DNA from: Nymphalis io
Lineage: Eukaryota > Arthropoda > Insecta > Lepidoptera > Nymphalidae
Assembly (NCBI RefSeq): GCF_905147045.1
Contig: NC_065901.1
Span: 5,952,001 to 6,016,000, forward strand
DNA: 64,000 nucleotides
Direction: 5' to 3'
This document shows positions 14,401 through 25,000 of this stretch, piece by piece (within the stretch, counting starts at the first letter, position 1; every line of letters starts with the position of its first letter). A program made the translations under genes and the position numbers. A model generated the notes under the pieces. The model searched no databases, had not been told where the DNA came from, and worked only from the letters and a program-made list of their open reading frames with translations.

Positions 14401-17400
14401 GAATACATATATATATATATTAACGTTTATCGTCATAATTGACTAATTAGTGATTGTTTAATGTCTTACAAAATATATGTAGAACTTGCGGTGACCGATG
14501 TTGTTTGCTTGAGACTTGTTTGATTATTAGTTAATTAATAACGTTAATAACATATTTTTGGGTATCCTATTAAAAATAGCCAAAATGGTCAACAAAGGCT
14601 TCTATGTCAACAAGCATTCGTATATTTACAGCGTATTATAATATGAGAGAAATAATTATTGTAACAACTACGTAAATTATGTAAACATTGATCAAAATTT
14701 ATTTAGACACGTCTGAAATTTATTAATGATAAAAAAAAATATCTTTATCGTTAAGTGATAAAGTGCGGTTGTTTTATACGAAATGTGGTTTTATAAACAT
14801 ATTGAAAGGACATAAATGAATAATAATAAATGCCCCTAAATACAAAGGAACATTTTTTTATAGTTTTATATACACTTTTAAACCACTATATATGAATAGC
14901 AAAGTGTAGGTAACACAGGAATTCAATTCAATAAATTGGATTTAAATATTTTTTAACATTATGATGTGAATGAGTTCTCACTTTCTATTATTGGTTTTGT
15001 AATAGAAACCTAACTTAACATGGCGATTAGTGCTTGCGACGGCTGACTCATGCTCCGCCAAGGTTGTGTACAAATTATTATTAAGCTAAAACAACTCAAG
15101 GCAATTCAGAACTCGTGATTTCTATACATCGGTGTTTTATTCATTATTCGCCGAATAAATTCATGTTATCAGATAAAAAATAATTATGCTACAATTAGTG
15201 ACGATTGTTTTCATAGTATATTTTTGCTTCAAATAATATTTACTTTAAGTTTTCAAAGATTGAAAAATGACAACAAGTTTTTATTATATGCGCTTACTGT
15301 ACTTTGAGTTTTTTTTTTTCGTATTTTGTCGTAAACGTTTTTTGAGCGTCGGCTTGACGTTTTTGTAAATAAATCTATTAGAAAAGAAACTTGTACTGAT
15401 GTATAAAAATAAGCAATAGAGTTGCGCCATCTCTTAAATAACTTTTTTGTTACTACTATAATACGCCAAGCTGATCCATTGAAATATCAAAAAATTAAAA
15501 AGCTTTAAATTTTATTTCTTAAATTGTTTAAGGGGTTAGAATAGAATAAATCAACGGTTTGAATATTAACGAAACATATTTTCCTTTTCAGGGAAAGACT
15601 TATACAATTATTAGCACTGAAACCCTTCAAGAAGCCCGAACTATATGCGAGGCTTATGAGTGGTAAGCTTATATTCATGTAATGAAATCCGTGCATGTAT
15701 TAATATTGAACTCGTATAACGTATGACTTACATTGCAGAAGGCCTCAAAGAAAAGGAACGTGGTATGGTGAACAAGATCCTGCCGGAGATCGGCACGCTC
15801 AAGGACAATTGTTACCACTTACGTAGGCACGTATGGAATGATGTTAACGAGGATTGGCCATTCTACACGGAGGAAGAAAAACGTTTGCTCAAGAGGTATG
15901 GTCGGGCTCGAAACGTTACAAGTTTACAATATTATTATATTTAACAAGTAAATTATTTAAAAATTAAATAAGCAACAGTCCATATATGTTGGATTGATCG
16001 CCTCGGTGAGGTTTGCACACCATCAGACAGCTTCGGTTCGAGTCGGTGGTTACTACACGTGGCAGACTTTAAAGCGACACGTTTCCTTGTATTGTGAGCA
16101 CGAGTTTACCGGTTCCCCTCAGCTCGTTCTAATACTTCGTGGCCGTCCGCAGGCGGAAACCTCAAAATCTAACACCGCCGCTGAGCAGCGACTCTGCGAA
16201 CTCGCTGTCGCCGCGCGCGTCGCCCGGCGCCAGCAAGCGCGCGTGCGCCAGCGCGGACGACGCGCCCGCCGCCGTCAAGAAGCAGCGCATCTCGCACTAC
16301 CGCCGGCCCTCGCCGCCCTCCTCCGGGTACGCCACCACCTCCTCCGGCGAGCGCCACGCCTCCGACAACGAGGACGACCGCACCACGGGTGAGTGCCGCC
16401 TGCCGTCGCAGCTTATCCTCTAATATTTGTTGTTTCACTTGGCCGTGTGGCTGCGGCAGAATAGGACAGTGCTTCCCCATCTCAAAATTTATGGATAGGG
16501 CCGAGTTAGGAATCATTTTTTAAACGCATCCATCGACGGATCTCGTGGTGGTCGCCTTAGCGACCGGGAGAAAAATTTACTAATTGTCAGTTTATCGCAA
16601 TCGAAATTTAACGTAGTCGCTGCCGTTTAATCTTTTTCCTATTCTATCGAAGTTGAATCCGAAAAGAATCGAGAACGTATCGTAATTAGAAATTAGTTGA
16701 ATTTTACAACCTGAGTAGCGGGCAATTATAGCACCGTGTGCTCTAATTGTGCAAAAGCATTCTGTCTGCAAAATGCTATCCGTCAAATTAATAAACTGCA
16801 CGGACCCTAAATAAATGAGACTAAAACATGGGAATATTGACAATGTCGCCATACGTGAACAATTTAGATACGTTTACTTATAAATAACCTTGTCGTTAGT
16901 GCAATTAGCAAATATGAATTTACTCGCAGTTAGGTAAAATAGGGACATCTTTCACAATAAATCACTCACACTATTATTATAAAACTAAAACAGCGTCTAT
17001 TATTCATTTTGATTAATTTATGAGTTGTATATTTAAGATACGTTTTTTGTCGTCTTGGTTTTGTGTTATTAATTACTCGCGTTTCTTATTTATATAAAAC
17101 TAAAGCCTCAAACTTTGTTTTATTTGTATCAAAGCGTTTCCGTCGAAAATAAATAAAGTTTATCGTAATTACATCTTTAACCGCTCATTTCCGCTATTGC
17201 GACCACATCCTATGAATTCGTAATCTATAGTTAAAAACAAAACAAAAAAAATACAATTAGAAGGCAAATCAGTGTTACCAAATAAAAAAAAATACCAAAG
17301 ATAAATATAAATTTGACTCAATTCGCATATTACCTAACGACTTTCATATACCATTGCTTAAAAATATTGATCGATATTCGCAATTTATTCTGAAGCTCCA

Positions 17401-20400
17401 TCGAACTTAGCAAAGTTAATTACGTAACCGATTATGCATCGAAATATATATATTTGTTATTAATATAATTATAAACATAAAGCAATATATATCGTACGAT
17501 TTACTTATCTCAATGTTGATTTCATTAAATCGTTTTAGATTAAAATTTCCAATTGATACAGTAATAAGGTAAAAACACGACATATTCTAATCATAATCTT
17601 TGTATATTTTTATTTATGTATAAATAATATGACCGGATATGTTTTTAATTCCTAATACCTAGTCCGAAAAATCGATTGTTTTCATTTACAAAAAAAATAA
17701 AACCTTCGTATAAACTCGACCGAATAAAAATCATTCTTACTTAGAACCTTCGAATAAAAACAAAATATATATGTATATAATGTATTATTTCGAACTATAG
17801 TGTTATATTAAAATTAGATCAATGCTGTCATGTCGCAATTTGCACATAAATGAACGTGTTTACAATACGCGATAGATAACACCGTGTTACGTCGGATTTA
17901 GCGTTAATTTGTTATTGACTTTGTTCCATCTATTAGCCTGACTTATTTCATATTTGTATAATTATGTACAATCAATAATAAGTACCGCGCATAGGATATT
18001 CATTTACAATTGAATTGTATCAGTTATATAATAATGTTGTATAAGAATTTATCTTATTATCCCGCGTTGTCTTCACTCATCTCTAGTATGAAATAAATTA
18101 TTGTAATAAAACATGAATATTGTTAACATATTGAATATTTTTATGCTTTCAGTTAAAAAGGACAATGGTTATACTCTTAACTTTACAACCGTCAAGGATC
18201 TCTGTCCCAGTCCTGTGAAGGCGAATGGCTTTAGTAGAAGTAGTCCTCCTGTTGAGCAAACTAGTATCACAGGTATAATATGATATATATTTTAAATATC
18301 AAATATTATTTAATATTTAGCTGAAGCTAAACTGCATGCTGTATGTAATGTAGTCTCAAGAATTAATATCTTAAAAAGTACTACTATCAGATTTAAGAAT
18401 ATATTCTATACTAACAAAGTTACGTTATTAACAGTATAAAATATTAATGTTTTTTTTTTCTTTATAGTAAAAGACATCACAAATACGGAATCTTTAGAAA
18501 ATACAGCTTTAACGTCTGTGCCTGAAGAAAACATGACTGATTTGGTTGATGTTGATAGGTGAGTACTTACAACAAAGTGGGAGCTATATAATTTACAGAT
18601 TATATTTCATATAATAATTATACCCAGTCTGGGTGTTTGTACGTATGTCCCAATGAATTAAGGGTAAAGAAGTAACAGTAACAGCCTGTTAATATCCGAC
18701 TGCTAGGCTAAGGCCTCTTTTTGAGGAGAAGGTTTCGAGCTTATTTGCACCACCCTGCTCCAATGCGGGTTGGTGGAATACACATGTGGCAGAATTTTAA
18801 TGAAATTAGACACATGCAGGTTTCCTCACGATGTTTTCCTTCACCGTCGAGCACGTGATGAATTATAAACACAAATTAAGCACATGAAAATTCATCGGTG
18901 CTTGCCCGGGTTTGAACCCACGATCAACAATCGGTTAAGATTCACGCATTCTAACCACTAGGCCATCTCGGCTATTAACAAGTAATATACGGCATTAGCA
19001 CAATAATAAACAATGATGTTTAAATCGAATCGTATAAGACGTATACTAATATAGAAGTGCGCGTCCGTTCCAGACAATATCCGCCAATAACGAGCTCGAG
19101 CACGCGGCGCGCGTACAAGAACGAGTTCGCGACGCTGTACACGGAGTACCAGTCGCTGTACGAGCGCGTCGCGCAGGTCGCTGCGCTCTTCACGCAGCTC
19201 GAGCACCAGCTCAAGTGCGCCGAGCCCAAGTCGCCGCAGCACCGGGTCAGTCACACGCACGCACTCGCATGCACTCGCACACACTCGCACCAAATATGTC
19301 TACAGTCAAAATATATTCAGTTTACCGGTGGTAGAGCTTTGTGCAAGTTTACCGGTGGTAGAGCTCGTCTGGATAGGTACCACCCACTCATCAGATATTC
19401 TACCACAAAACAGCAGTACATGGTATTGTTGTGTTCCAGTTTGATATGGGTGAGTGAGCCAGTGTAATTACAGGCACAAGGGATATAACATCTTAGTTCC
19501 CAAGGTTGGTGGCGCATTGGTGATGTAAGCGATGGTTAACATTTCTTACAATGCCATTGTCTATAGGCGTTGGTGACCACTTACCATCATGGCCCATATG
19601 CTCGTCCGTCTTCCTATTCTATAAAAAAAAGTAGGCTTACACAAGCAATTATGAATCGTTTTATTAAAGGATCACGTTAAAGGTAAAGCTGCCACCGGTT
19701 CACAAAATAGACGCTACCGAGAGGAACCGGCAAGAAACTTAGTACTTACACTTTTCTACTATTTGAATTACAAAAAAATACTTTCAAAACATTTTATCAT
19801 TTTTTTCATATGAAAATCACTGGTTTTTGTTTGCATTAATTACTACCAATACGGTAATTATTAATTTACGTTACATTTTGTGAATCATACTCTTTTTTTA
19901 TAATGTTTTTGTTTAAATTTTCCCTAACATTTTCGAGACTTAAAAGTATAAGGAAAATTAATTAAATATTTTTTTAATTTGACATACGTACTATTCATTG
20001 AAACAATACATTCGTTCAGGCCTTACTTATAAACATTGCTTAGCGACTGTTCAGTTAAATGATGATTCATCTCTTTCTATAACTATTGATTTGAAATTCG
20101 AAAGAAGGAGACAGCATTGTTAAACTAGTCACCCGCTGAACAATTTATAAGTAGTCTAATATAGAAGTATAATTTAAAAATAACTGTACTCTCTCCATTC
20201 GAAACAATCTCGTATGCCTCGTGAAAAGCAAGGCCAGCTCCTCGCGTCTCTTTAAAGGTTAGCGGCTAGCTCGATTCAAGGTCTTATGAATAAAATAAAT
20301 AAGTATACATTTTTATTATATTATTGTTGTAATGTTTGTGTCGGACTTTTGATTTTCTTATTGAAAAATATATTTTAATTCGTTCTCAAGACCTTTCGTT

Positions 20401-22094
20401 TTTAAGACTATCTTGATACCAAATTTTGGTTCAAATAATTATGGATGGATTTAAAGAGTGAATTTATCAGTTATTGTGACTAATTGACCTTCAATTAAAG
20501 ACCCCGTACAAGTATAATCAACTCTCAGTAGCAATCAGATATTATTTTTTAAATTATTTAGTATATAATTCCCATTTTGATTTTTAAATAAAGAATGTTA
20601 ATTAAATAAAAAAAATAATATATTTAGATTAATAAAATACAGTACGGTAACGCACTTTATTATACGAGTTCCAAATTTGAAACTTTCATATATTATAAAT
20701 GCGAAATTGAGTATGTTTGTTATGCTTTCACGTCTTAAATAATCGACCGATCATCATGAAATTTTGTATACACTTTGTTAGAGATCCCTTAAAGGACATT
20801 TGGTACCTTAACTCCTGACTATACCCCCCCACGCCCCTAAAAATCGCGGGCGGAAACTAGTTTTAAATGAGTTATCAAAGAAAATATTATAAAATAAATC
20901 TTATTATTTAATAATTTCTGTACATCTCACTTTCATTGACGTCACACTCGCTTGAAATTTTTCATTCTCAAGGTTAAGGGTAAAGGTGCACTGAACTTGT
21001 ACGCCTAATAAATTGTATAATGACGTTGTTCACTTGTTTGAAATATATTCCAATGTTAAGTTTTTGAGTAACAAATATATATTTAAATTGATTATAATAT
21101 TATAGTAATAATTGATTATTAAATAAAATTTGATTTCTCTCTATATCAACTAAATAATTGATTTATAAAAACGAATAACTCAAAATTTTATTGTTTCGAC
21201 TGATCAAAACAACTAAAACACTTATTTTTTTCACGCAGAATTATTTGTGACGCACTTAACAATTATTTTTTATCTCATTTAATTTTTTTTTTATAGAGTG
21301 GTGCTACCCAGCTGTAAGTTTGTAATGTTGTATTACCGTGTCCGCAGAGCATAGAGCAGCGCATAGTGGAGGAGTACCAGCGCATGCGCAACGACCAGGC
21401 CTACCAACGGGACAGGCGGCGCGTTAACTACCTGCATAGGAAACTCAACCACATTAAACGGATGGTGCATCAGTATGACCAATTGGTGAGAACAGACATA
21501 CATACATACGCCTAAATATATTACTAAATATTAGTTAGAGGTAAAAGAGTCAAACGTAAAGAGCCGTTGAGAGATCTAATTGTCACTGTTTTTTTTTTTA
21601 TTTTTTTTTTTATTAAATATAAGCGTTAGTTTTATTTGTTTTACCCAAAAAAGTGAGAAAGATTATAGCGAGTACACTTGTGCTTGCCGCACACACTTGT
21701 GCACTATTATTATTTTTTTTTTATAGAATAGGAAGGTGGACGAGCATATGGGCCACCTGATGGTAAGTGGTCACCAACGCCCATAAACAATGGTATTGTA
21801 AGAAATGTTAACCATCGCTTACATCACCAATGCGCCACCAACCTTGGGAACTAAGATGTTATGTCCCTTGTGCCTGTAATTACACTTGCTCAGTCACCCT
21901 TCAAACCGGAACACAACAATACCAAGCACCGCTGTTTTGCGGTAGAATATCTGATGAGTGGGTGGTAATGACATGAATATAATGACAGAAAGAGCGACGT
22001 CAGTGTTTGACTAAATGCTAAGCTGGTGTGTCCGTTGCAGCGCAACCTGAAGCCGGAGCGCGTGTCGGCGGCCAGCACGACGCAGGCGTACTGA
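11358..22094 (+). CDS. Ell: RNA polymerase II elongation factor ELL, 5'-incomplete (11 exons)
   Basis: ELL raises the catalytic rate of RNA polymerase II by suppressing transient pausing, and works in the nucleus within the super elongation complex and, in Drosophila (Su(Tpl)), the little elongation complex. Eleven exons join with consistent phase into 594 codons plus TGA: 11358-11456, 13304-13455, 13680-14174, 15592-15662, 15739-15895, 16153-16388, 18153-18272, 18468-18558, 19074-19245, 21348-21485, 22041-22094. Diagnostic segments are KISIPAP (N-terminal domain), GSFECV, NDDSYEATKDRM, a winged-helix-like block RLIQLLALKPF...DWPFYTEEEKRLLKR, KKQRISHYRRP, and the C-terminal occludin/ELL domain with AYKNEFATLYTEYQSLYERV and YLHRKLNHIKRMVHQYDQ. 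The start codon is missing because the first exon(s) lie upstream. An ERP repeat and a His/Pro/Gln tract are inserted in the third exon. Exon edges are hand-placed from splice signals. The family call is secure; individual donors at 13456 (gtctgt) and 19246 (gtcagt) are weaker than consensus. Confidence 0.92.
11457..13303. other. ELL intron
   Basis: AT-rich intron with no recognised element. The open frames inside it show no family resemblance. Confidence 0.6.
13304..13455 (+). CDS. Ell: ELL exon B
   Basis: Opens with GSFECV after tttttttag, and continues to the NDDSYEATKDRMSR segment that matches ELL's TDDSYQKARQSM. It is GC-rich compared with the flanks. The donor (gtctgt) is weak, but phase 2 joins correctly to the next exon, giving C-T-R-V-I-K. 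Confidence 0.85.
13680..14174 (+). CDS. Ell: ELL exon C with ERP tandem repeat
   Basis: Starts with the conserved block TRVIKPNQTDIGRRVKV, equivalent to the end of the ELL N-terminal domain. About 75 residues of Glu-Arg-Pro triplet repeats follow (13775-14020), then a His/Pro/Gln-rich tract (14070-14150). The repeat makes long shadow open frames on both strands. The conserved ends and the flanking splice sites show that it is read in this frame. Confidence 0.88.
13775..14020 (+). repeat. Coding 9-bp repeat (Glu-Arg-Pro)n in ELL
   Basis: Imperfect 9-bp units of the type gaacggcct / gagaggccc, some with substitutions to ERA, ERS, ERQ or DRQ. Codon variation between units implies that the array is not freshly expanded. 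The product would be a highly charged, Pro-punctuated, probably disordered linker between the N-terminal domain and the winged-helix-like block. Confidence 0.9.
14175..15591. other. ELL intron
   Basis: AT-rich intron with a short (AT)n run near 14406-14420. Nothing else seen. Confidence 0.6.
15592..15662 (+). CDS. Ell: ELL exon D
   Basis: Encodes ERLIQLLALKPFKKPELYARL, matching RVLHLLALRPYRKAELLLRL of vertebrate ELL. The acceptor is ttttcag and the donor gtaagc; it ends in phase 1. Confidence 0.9.
15739..15895 (+). CDS. Ell: ELL exon E
   Basis: Continues the winged-helix-like block with EIGTLKDNCYHLRRHVW and DWPFYTEEEKRLLKR, the counterpart of DWPGYSEGDQQLLKR. The donor is gtatgg, phase 2. 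Confidence 0.9.
16153..16388 (+). CDS. Ell: ELL exon F
   Basis: Very GC-rich exon that encodes a Ser/Pro/Ala-rich linker. It contains KKQRISHYRRP, equivalent to KKPRISHFTQR of ELL, followed by an acidic end (DNEDDR). The donor is gtgagt. Confidence 0.88.
16389..18152. other. ELL intron
   Basis: AT-rich intron with no recognisable gene or repeat. Confidence 0.6.
18153..18272 (+). CDS. Ell: ELL exon G (linker)
   Basis: Forty codons of poorly conserved linker starting KKDNGYTLNF. Supported by ctttcag and ggtata edges and by phase 1 at both ends. Confidence 0.75.
18468..18558 (+). CDS. Ell: ELL exon H (linker)
   Basis: Encodes a short acidic linker ending DLVDVDR. Accepted because the phases (1 in, 2 out) fit both neighbours and the donor gtgagt is strong. 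Confidence 0.72.
18670..18973 (-). mobile_element. tRNA-derived SINE, family A
   Basis: In reverse orientation it has a tRNA-like head with an A-box-like stretch (GGCCTAGTGGTTAGAATG) and a B-box (GGGTTCAAACCCG), a body with the shared segments ATTAAGCACATGAAAATT and AACATCGTGAGGAAACCTGC, and a (TTACTG)-type tail. It lies in the ELL intron before the occludin exon. It is one of at least nine copies in the window, which is why it is not called as a tRNA gene. Confidence 0.88.
19074..19245 (+). CDS. Ell: ELL exon I (occludin/ELL domain, first half)
   Basis: Contains PPITSSSTRRAYKNEF followed by TLYTEYQSLYERV and FTQLEHQLKC. This is the first half of the occludin/ELL homology domain, which mediates contacts of ELL with partner factors. 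Ends in phase 0. Confidence 0.93.
19320..19630 (+). mobile_element. A-tailed interspersed repeat, family B
   Basis: About 290 bp beginning TTTACCGGTGGTAGAGC, with a core GGTACCACCCACTCATCAGA and ending CTTCCTATTCTATAAAAAAAA. The head segment is duplicated here (19320 and 19346). The family recurs in the window on both strands. The A-tail points to a non-autonomous retroelement, but no clear Pol III boxes or coding potential were seen. Confidence 0.8.
20020..20160. mobile_element. Possible MITE with inverted ends
   Basis: The left end CTTACTTATAAACATTG and the right end AACAATTTATAAGTAG are roughly inverted copies, and GACTGTTCAGTTAAA is partly mirrored at the other end. The inner sequence (TGATTTGAAATTCGAAAG) is related, inverted, to segments near 43575 and 37465. 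No target duplication was established. Confidence 0.4.
20680..20870. repeat. Degenerate interspersed repeat
   Basis: The stretch with ATATTATAAATGCGAAATT, then CATGAAATTTTGTATACA and finally CGCGGGCGGAAACTAGTT resembles a short repeat very common in lepidopteran genomes. Related segments are near 58640-58800 and 59860-60030. The element class is not decided. Confidence 0.45.
21348..21485 (+). CDS. Ell: ELL exon J (occludin/ELL domain, second half)
   Basis: Forty-six codons: IEQRIVEEYQRMRND, then RVNYLHRKLNHIKRMVHQYD, corresponding to the helical C-terminal end of ELL (YLHSKLAHIKRLIAEYDQ). Confidence 0.93.
21655..21712 (+). mobile_element. 3' fragment of tRNA-derived SINE, family C
   Basis: GTACACTTGTGCTTGCCGCA followed by CACACTTGTGCACTATTATT matches the 3' part of the family C copies at 40398 and 61616. 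The body is missing, and a family B repeat starts directly after it. Confidence 0.6.
21713..21968 (-). mobile_element. A-tailed interspersed repeat, family B
   Basis: Reverse copy: T-run, then ATAGAATAGGAAGGTGGACG, through GATGTTATGTCCCTTGTGCC to ATCTGATGAGTGGGTGG. The 5' end of the family is missing. It lies about 70 bp before the last ELL exon. Confidence 0.8.
22041..22094 (+). CDS. Ell: ELL last exon and stop
   Basis: After ccgttgcag it encodes RNLKPERVSAASTTQAY and TGA at 22092-22094. Total length of the joined exons is a multiple of three. A one-base slip of the acceptor would instead open a 70-odd codon frame through the following GC-rich repeat; the conserved phase argues against that. 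Confidence 0.85.
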   Translation, partial: RNLKPERVSAASTTQAY

Positions 22095-25000
22095 CCCGCG
22101 CGCGGCCTCTAGTACCGCCGCGCACTGCCGACCGCGGCCGGCTCGGGCCGGGCGGCCGGTGTGCGCCGGCCGAGCAGTGCGGGCCGGACGTGCAGTGCGA
22201 GCCGGACGTTCAGTGCAATCCGGACGTTCAGTGCGAGCCAAATTGCAGTATTGTAAATGTGTGTATTTTTTAAAACGAAGGTTAGCCTTAAGATTTCTGT
22301 TATCGAGATTCCTATTGATGCCTTATTCGATTTGAACTCGAACGTACCAGTCGACTGTGAGATATGTCTTTAGATGTTATATATTATACGGATCGGACGA
22401 CCGAAGTTTTATATGTAAGAGATGTATTGTACACACATAAGCGTTCTGACAATTTGGTAATGTAAGTATTGTTGTTTGGTCAAATATATTTAGTTAAAAT
22501 TGTTATATTGCAGCTGAATGTTTTTAATTTTACGGTTCTTCCATTATTTTATATAAAAAAAAGGAAACGATTGATATGATATGACGAATCGAGACACCGA
22601 GGGGAGGTATAGATCTTCGACTTACCGGATATGAGGGCCCATATTGAATTATAAGGAAACATTTATAAACCTAGCTAATTATATTATTACATATTTTCGG
22701 ACATTAACTGTATTTAATGTATATCAAACTTTATTTTTTTACCGATGCCTTGTGTATTTCTGCTTTAGTTACTTTCTCCTTCGGACGATGTGATGTCATG
22801 TTAATAAGATTATTGATTGAAGCAGAAATATACAAAATAAGGTTAATAATATTGTACCATAATGTTATTTGCTATTGTTAGTAGTGAAGGATCTTGGCGA
22901 TTACGAGCGACGATTCGCAAGTTATACAGGTCCTTAACTTTGTTTTTTATCAATTGGTTTTTATAATGTAAATAACTCAAAACTTATATATTTTAATAAC
23001 AAATAAGTACATAATAGTCCAATAGTAGATGATTGTTCGTCCACATTTTATTCCACACGAAAAATATTGCCGTCTGATGTTATTGTTGTCCAAATGAATT
23101 TCGCTTATAAAGTTGCCAACGTTTACCCTCGATATCGTTTCGTTTTTAAATCGCCTTTAAAAGGATGGATCGATTGTGAGTCACTGCAATTTTAAATGTC
23201 AATTTAAAGGACTTTTGCCCTTTAAAAATTCTAAAAAAAAAAACTGTCGATTATATTTTAGACGCGATTACGTCCTCTTGCTTCTAAACAATCCATCCAT
23301 TTTTTAATGTTGGACGTTCATTTTGTACGCGTCTTGCCCAGCTTGCATGTTGTATATAGTAACATATAGAAAGATATATCATGTTCTTGTTAAATTTTAC
23401 TATGGGTAGTGTAATATTTTCAGTTTTTTTTTTCTCGTCTTTATTAATAATATAATTACACATATTATTATTATTATTATATTAATATTTGTTCAATTGT
23501 TTTGACTCGGTCGTGTCATTTACGTATACAAAAGATCTTATAAATATCTCAATGGCTTTAAATAAATCACTCATTGATGTCACAAAAGTAAACTCAGATC
23601 GACGTTTAGTATTAAAGGATAAGCGGCAGTGACACGACCGAGATTGAATACGTAAATGTGGTCATAGTTTTTGCCAAAATTATAAATACATTTTATATTT
23701 AATTAGTTTTTAATTGCTAAAAAAAAACGTCTCGAGTTAGCAACAACCGGCCAGTGTTGAACATCCACTAGAAATAAGAAAATATTCTGGTCCTCTTCAG
23801 AATGACCCTCCAAATCACAATAAAAAAATGTAGTTATTTTGTAGTCTGCTTTGGGATTTTTTGACATATGGAGCATTATTTTACTTTTCATTATGATTTT
23901 AAACCTTCGTCCTTAAAATTAAATTTAAAAAAATTGAATGACAATGAATTTAAATTATTATTAGCTGTTATATAAATTAACAAATTTTTGTTTTAACAAT
24001 TAGTTGAAATTGAACATATTAATTTATTTTCGTTTTCAAATTAAAGCTCCGTCTTAAACCCAATGTAAGAAAAGCCGTCTTTCATATTTTGTCCTAAAAC
24101 TAACGTCCATATTTTTGAAAATGATTTAGCATTAAGTAATTCTGATTTAATCAATGAAAGGTAACTAGTTTTTTGTGAGTCCACTATAATCCGAAACGGA
24201 ATCATCAGTTTGCTGCAAATTCATCGTATTATTGAAAACGTTTAATACAAATGTGGTCGAAGCCTTTATTATAAACAAATTTACGTAAAACACCGATTAT
24301 ATCATCATTATTTAAATTTTTCAATTGTCCAAGTAAATCTTTAAGAAAACCATTGAGTAATAAATTAAATAATATCGTTTATAAACTAAACTTTCAACAG
24401 AATTGACTAAATGCAGTTTCATATCAAAGTAACATCATTTTTATCGTAAAATTGTTTTCATATAATGTATATAACGACTTATTTGTTATGAATTGACGTA
24501 TTCAAATATATATTTTCTAATATATAAATACTAGTTTAATAAATTGATATAGGTTTACGAAACCTTGTTAATCGATGATGTTGTTTCAGTTAATTTTTGT
24601 CAATTACTATATAAAACGGCGTTGCTCTTTCATTATTTTGTTTTTCTTTTTTTGTCTAAACGAATACAGTCAATTGTTTTACACGTAACGACGCAATATC
24701 AACGCGGTGTCGGGTAATGGGTCAATTCGTATGCAAGTGCCCTTTGTTTGCTCACACGGTTAATTTATCACTTTACTCATTAAAATGCTCAATATTATGG
24801 TCATGATATTAGATAATTAAACTTCCTTTCTGAATCTTTATTTATTTACTTTTCACTATTTATTGTTTTTAATTAACTCTTTCTATTATTTTCACTCAAA
24901 TTTTTTTTTCTACGTGTCTGTTAATCTATCATGCCATTTATCGGTTTTGACGTGTTGAATAACAACGTGAAACTACTTGCCCGTCTTGTGTTAACGTCTA

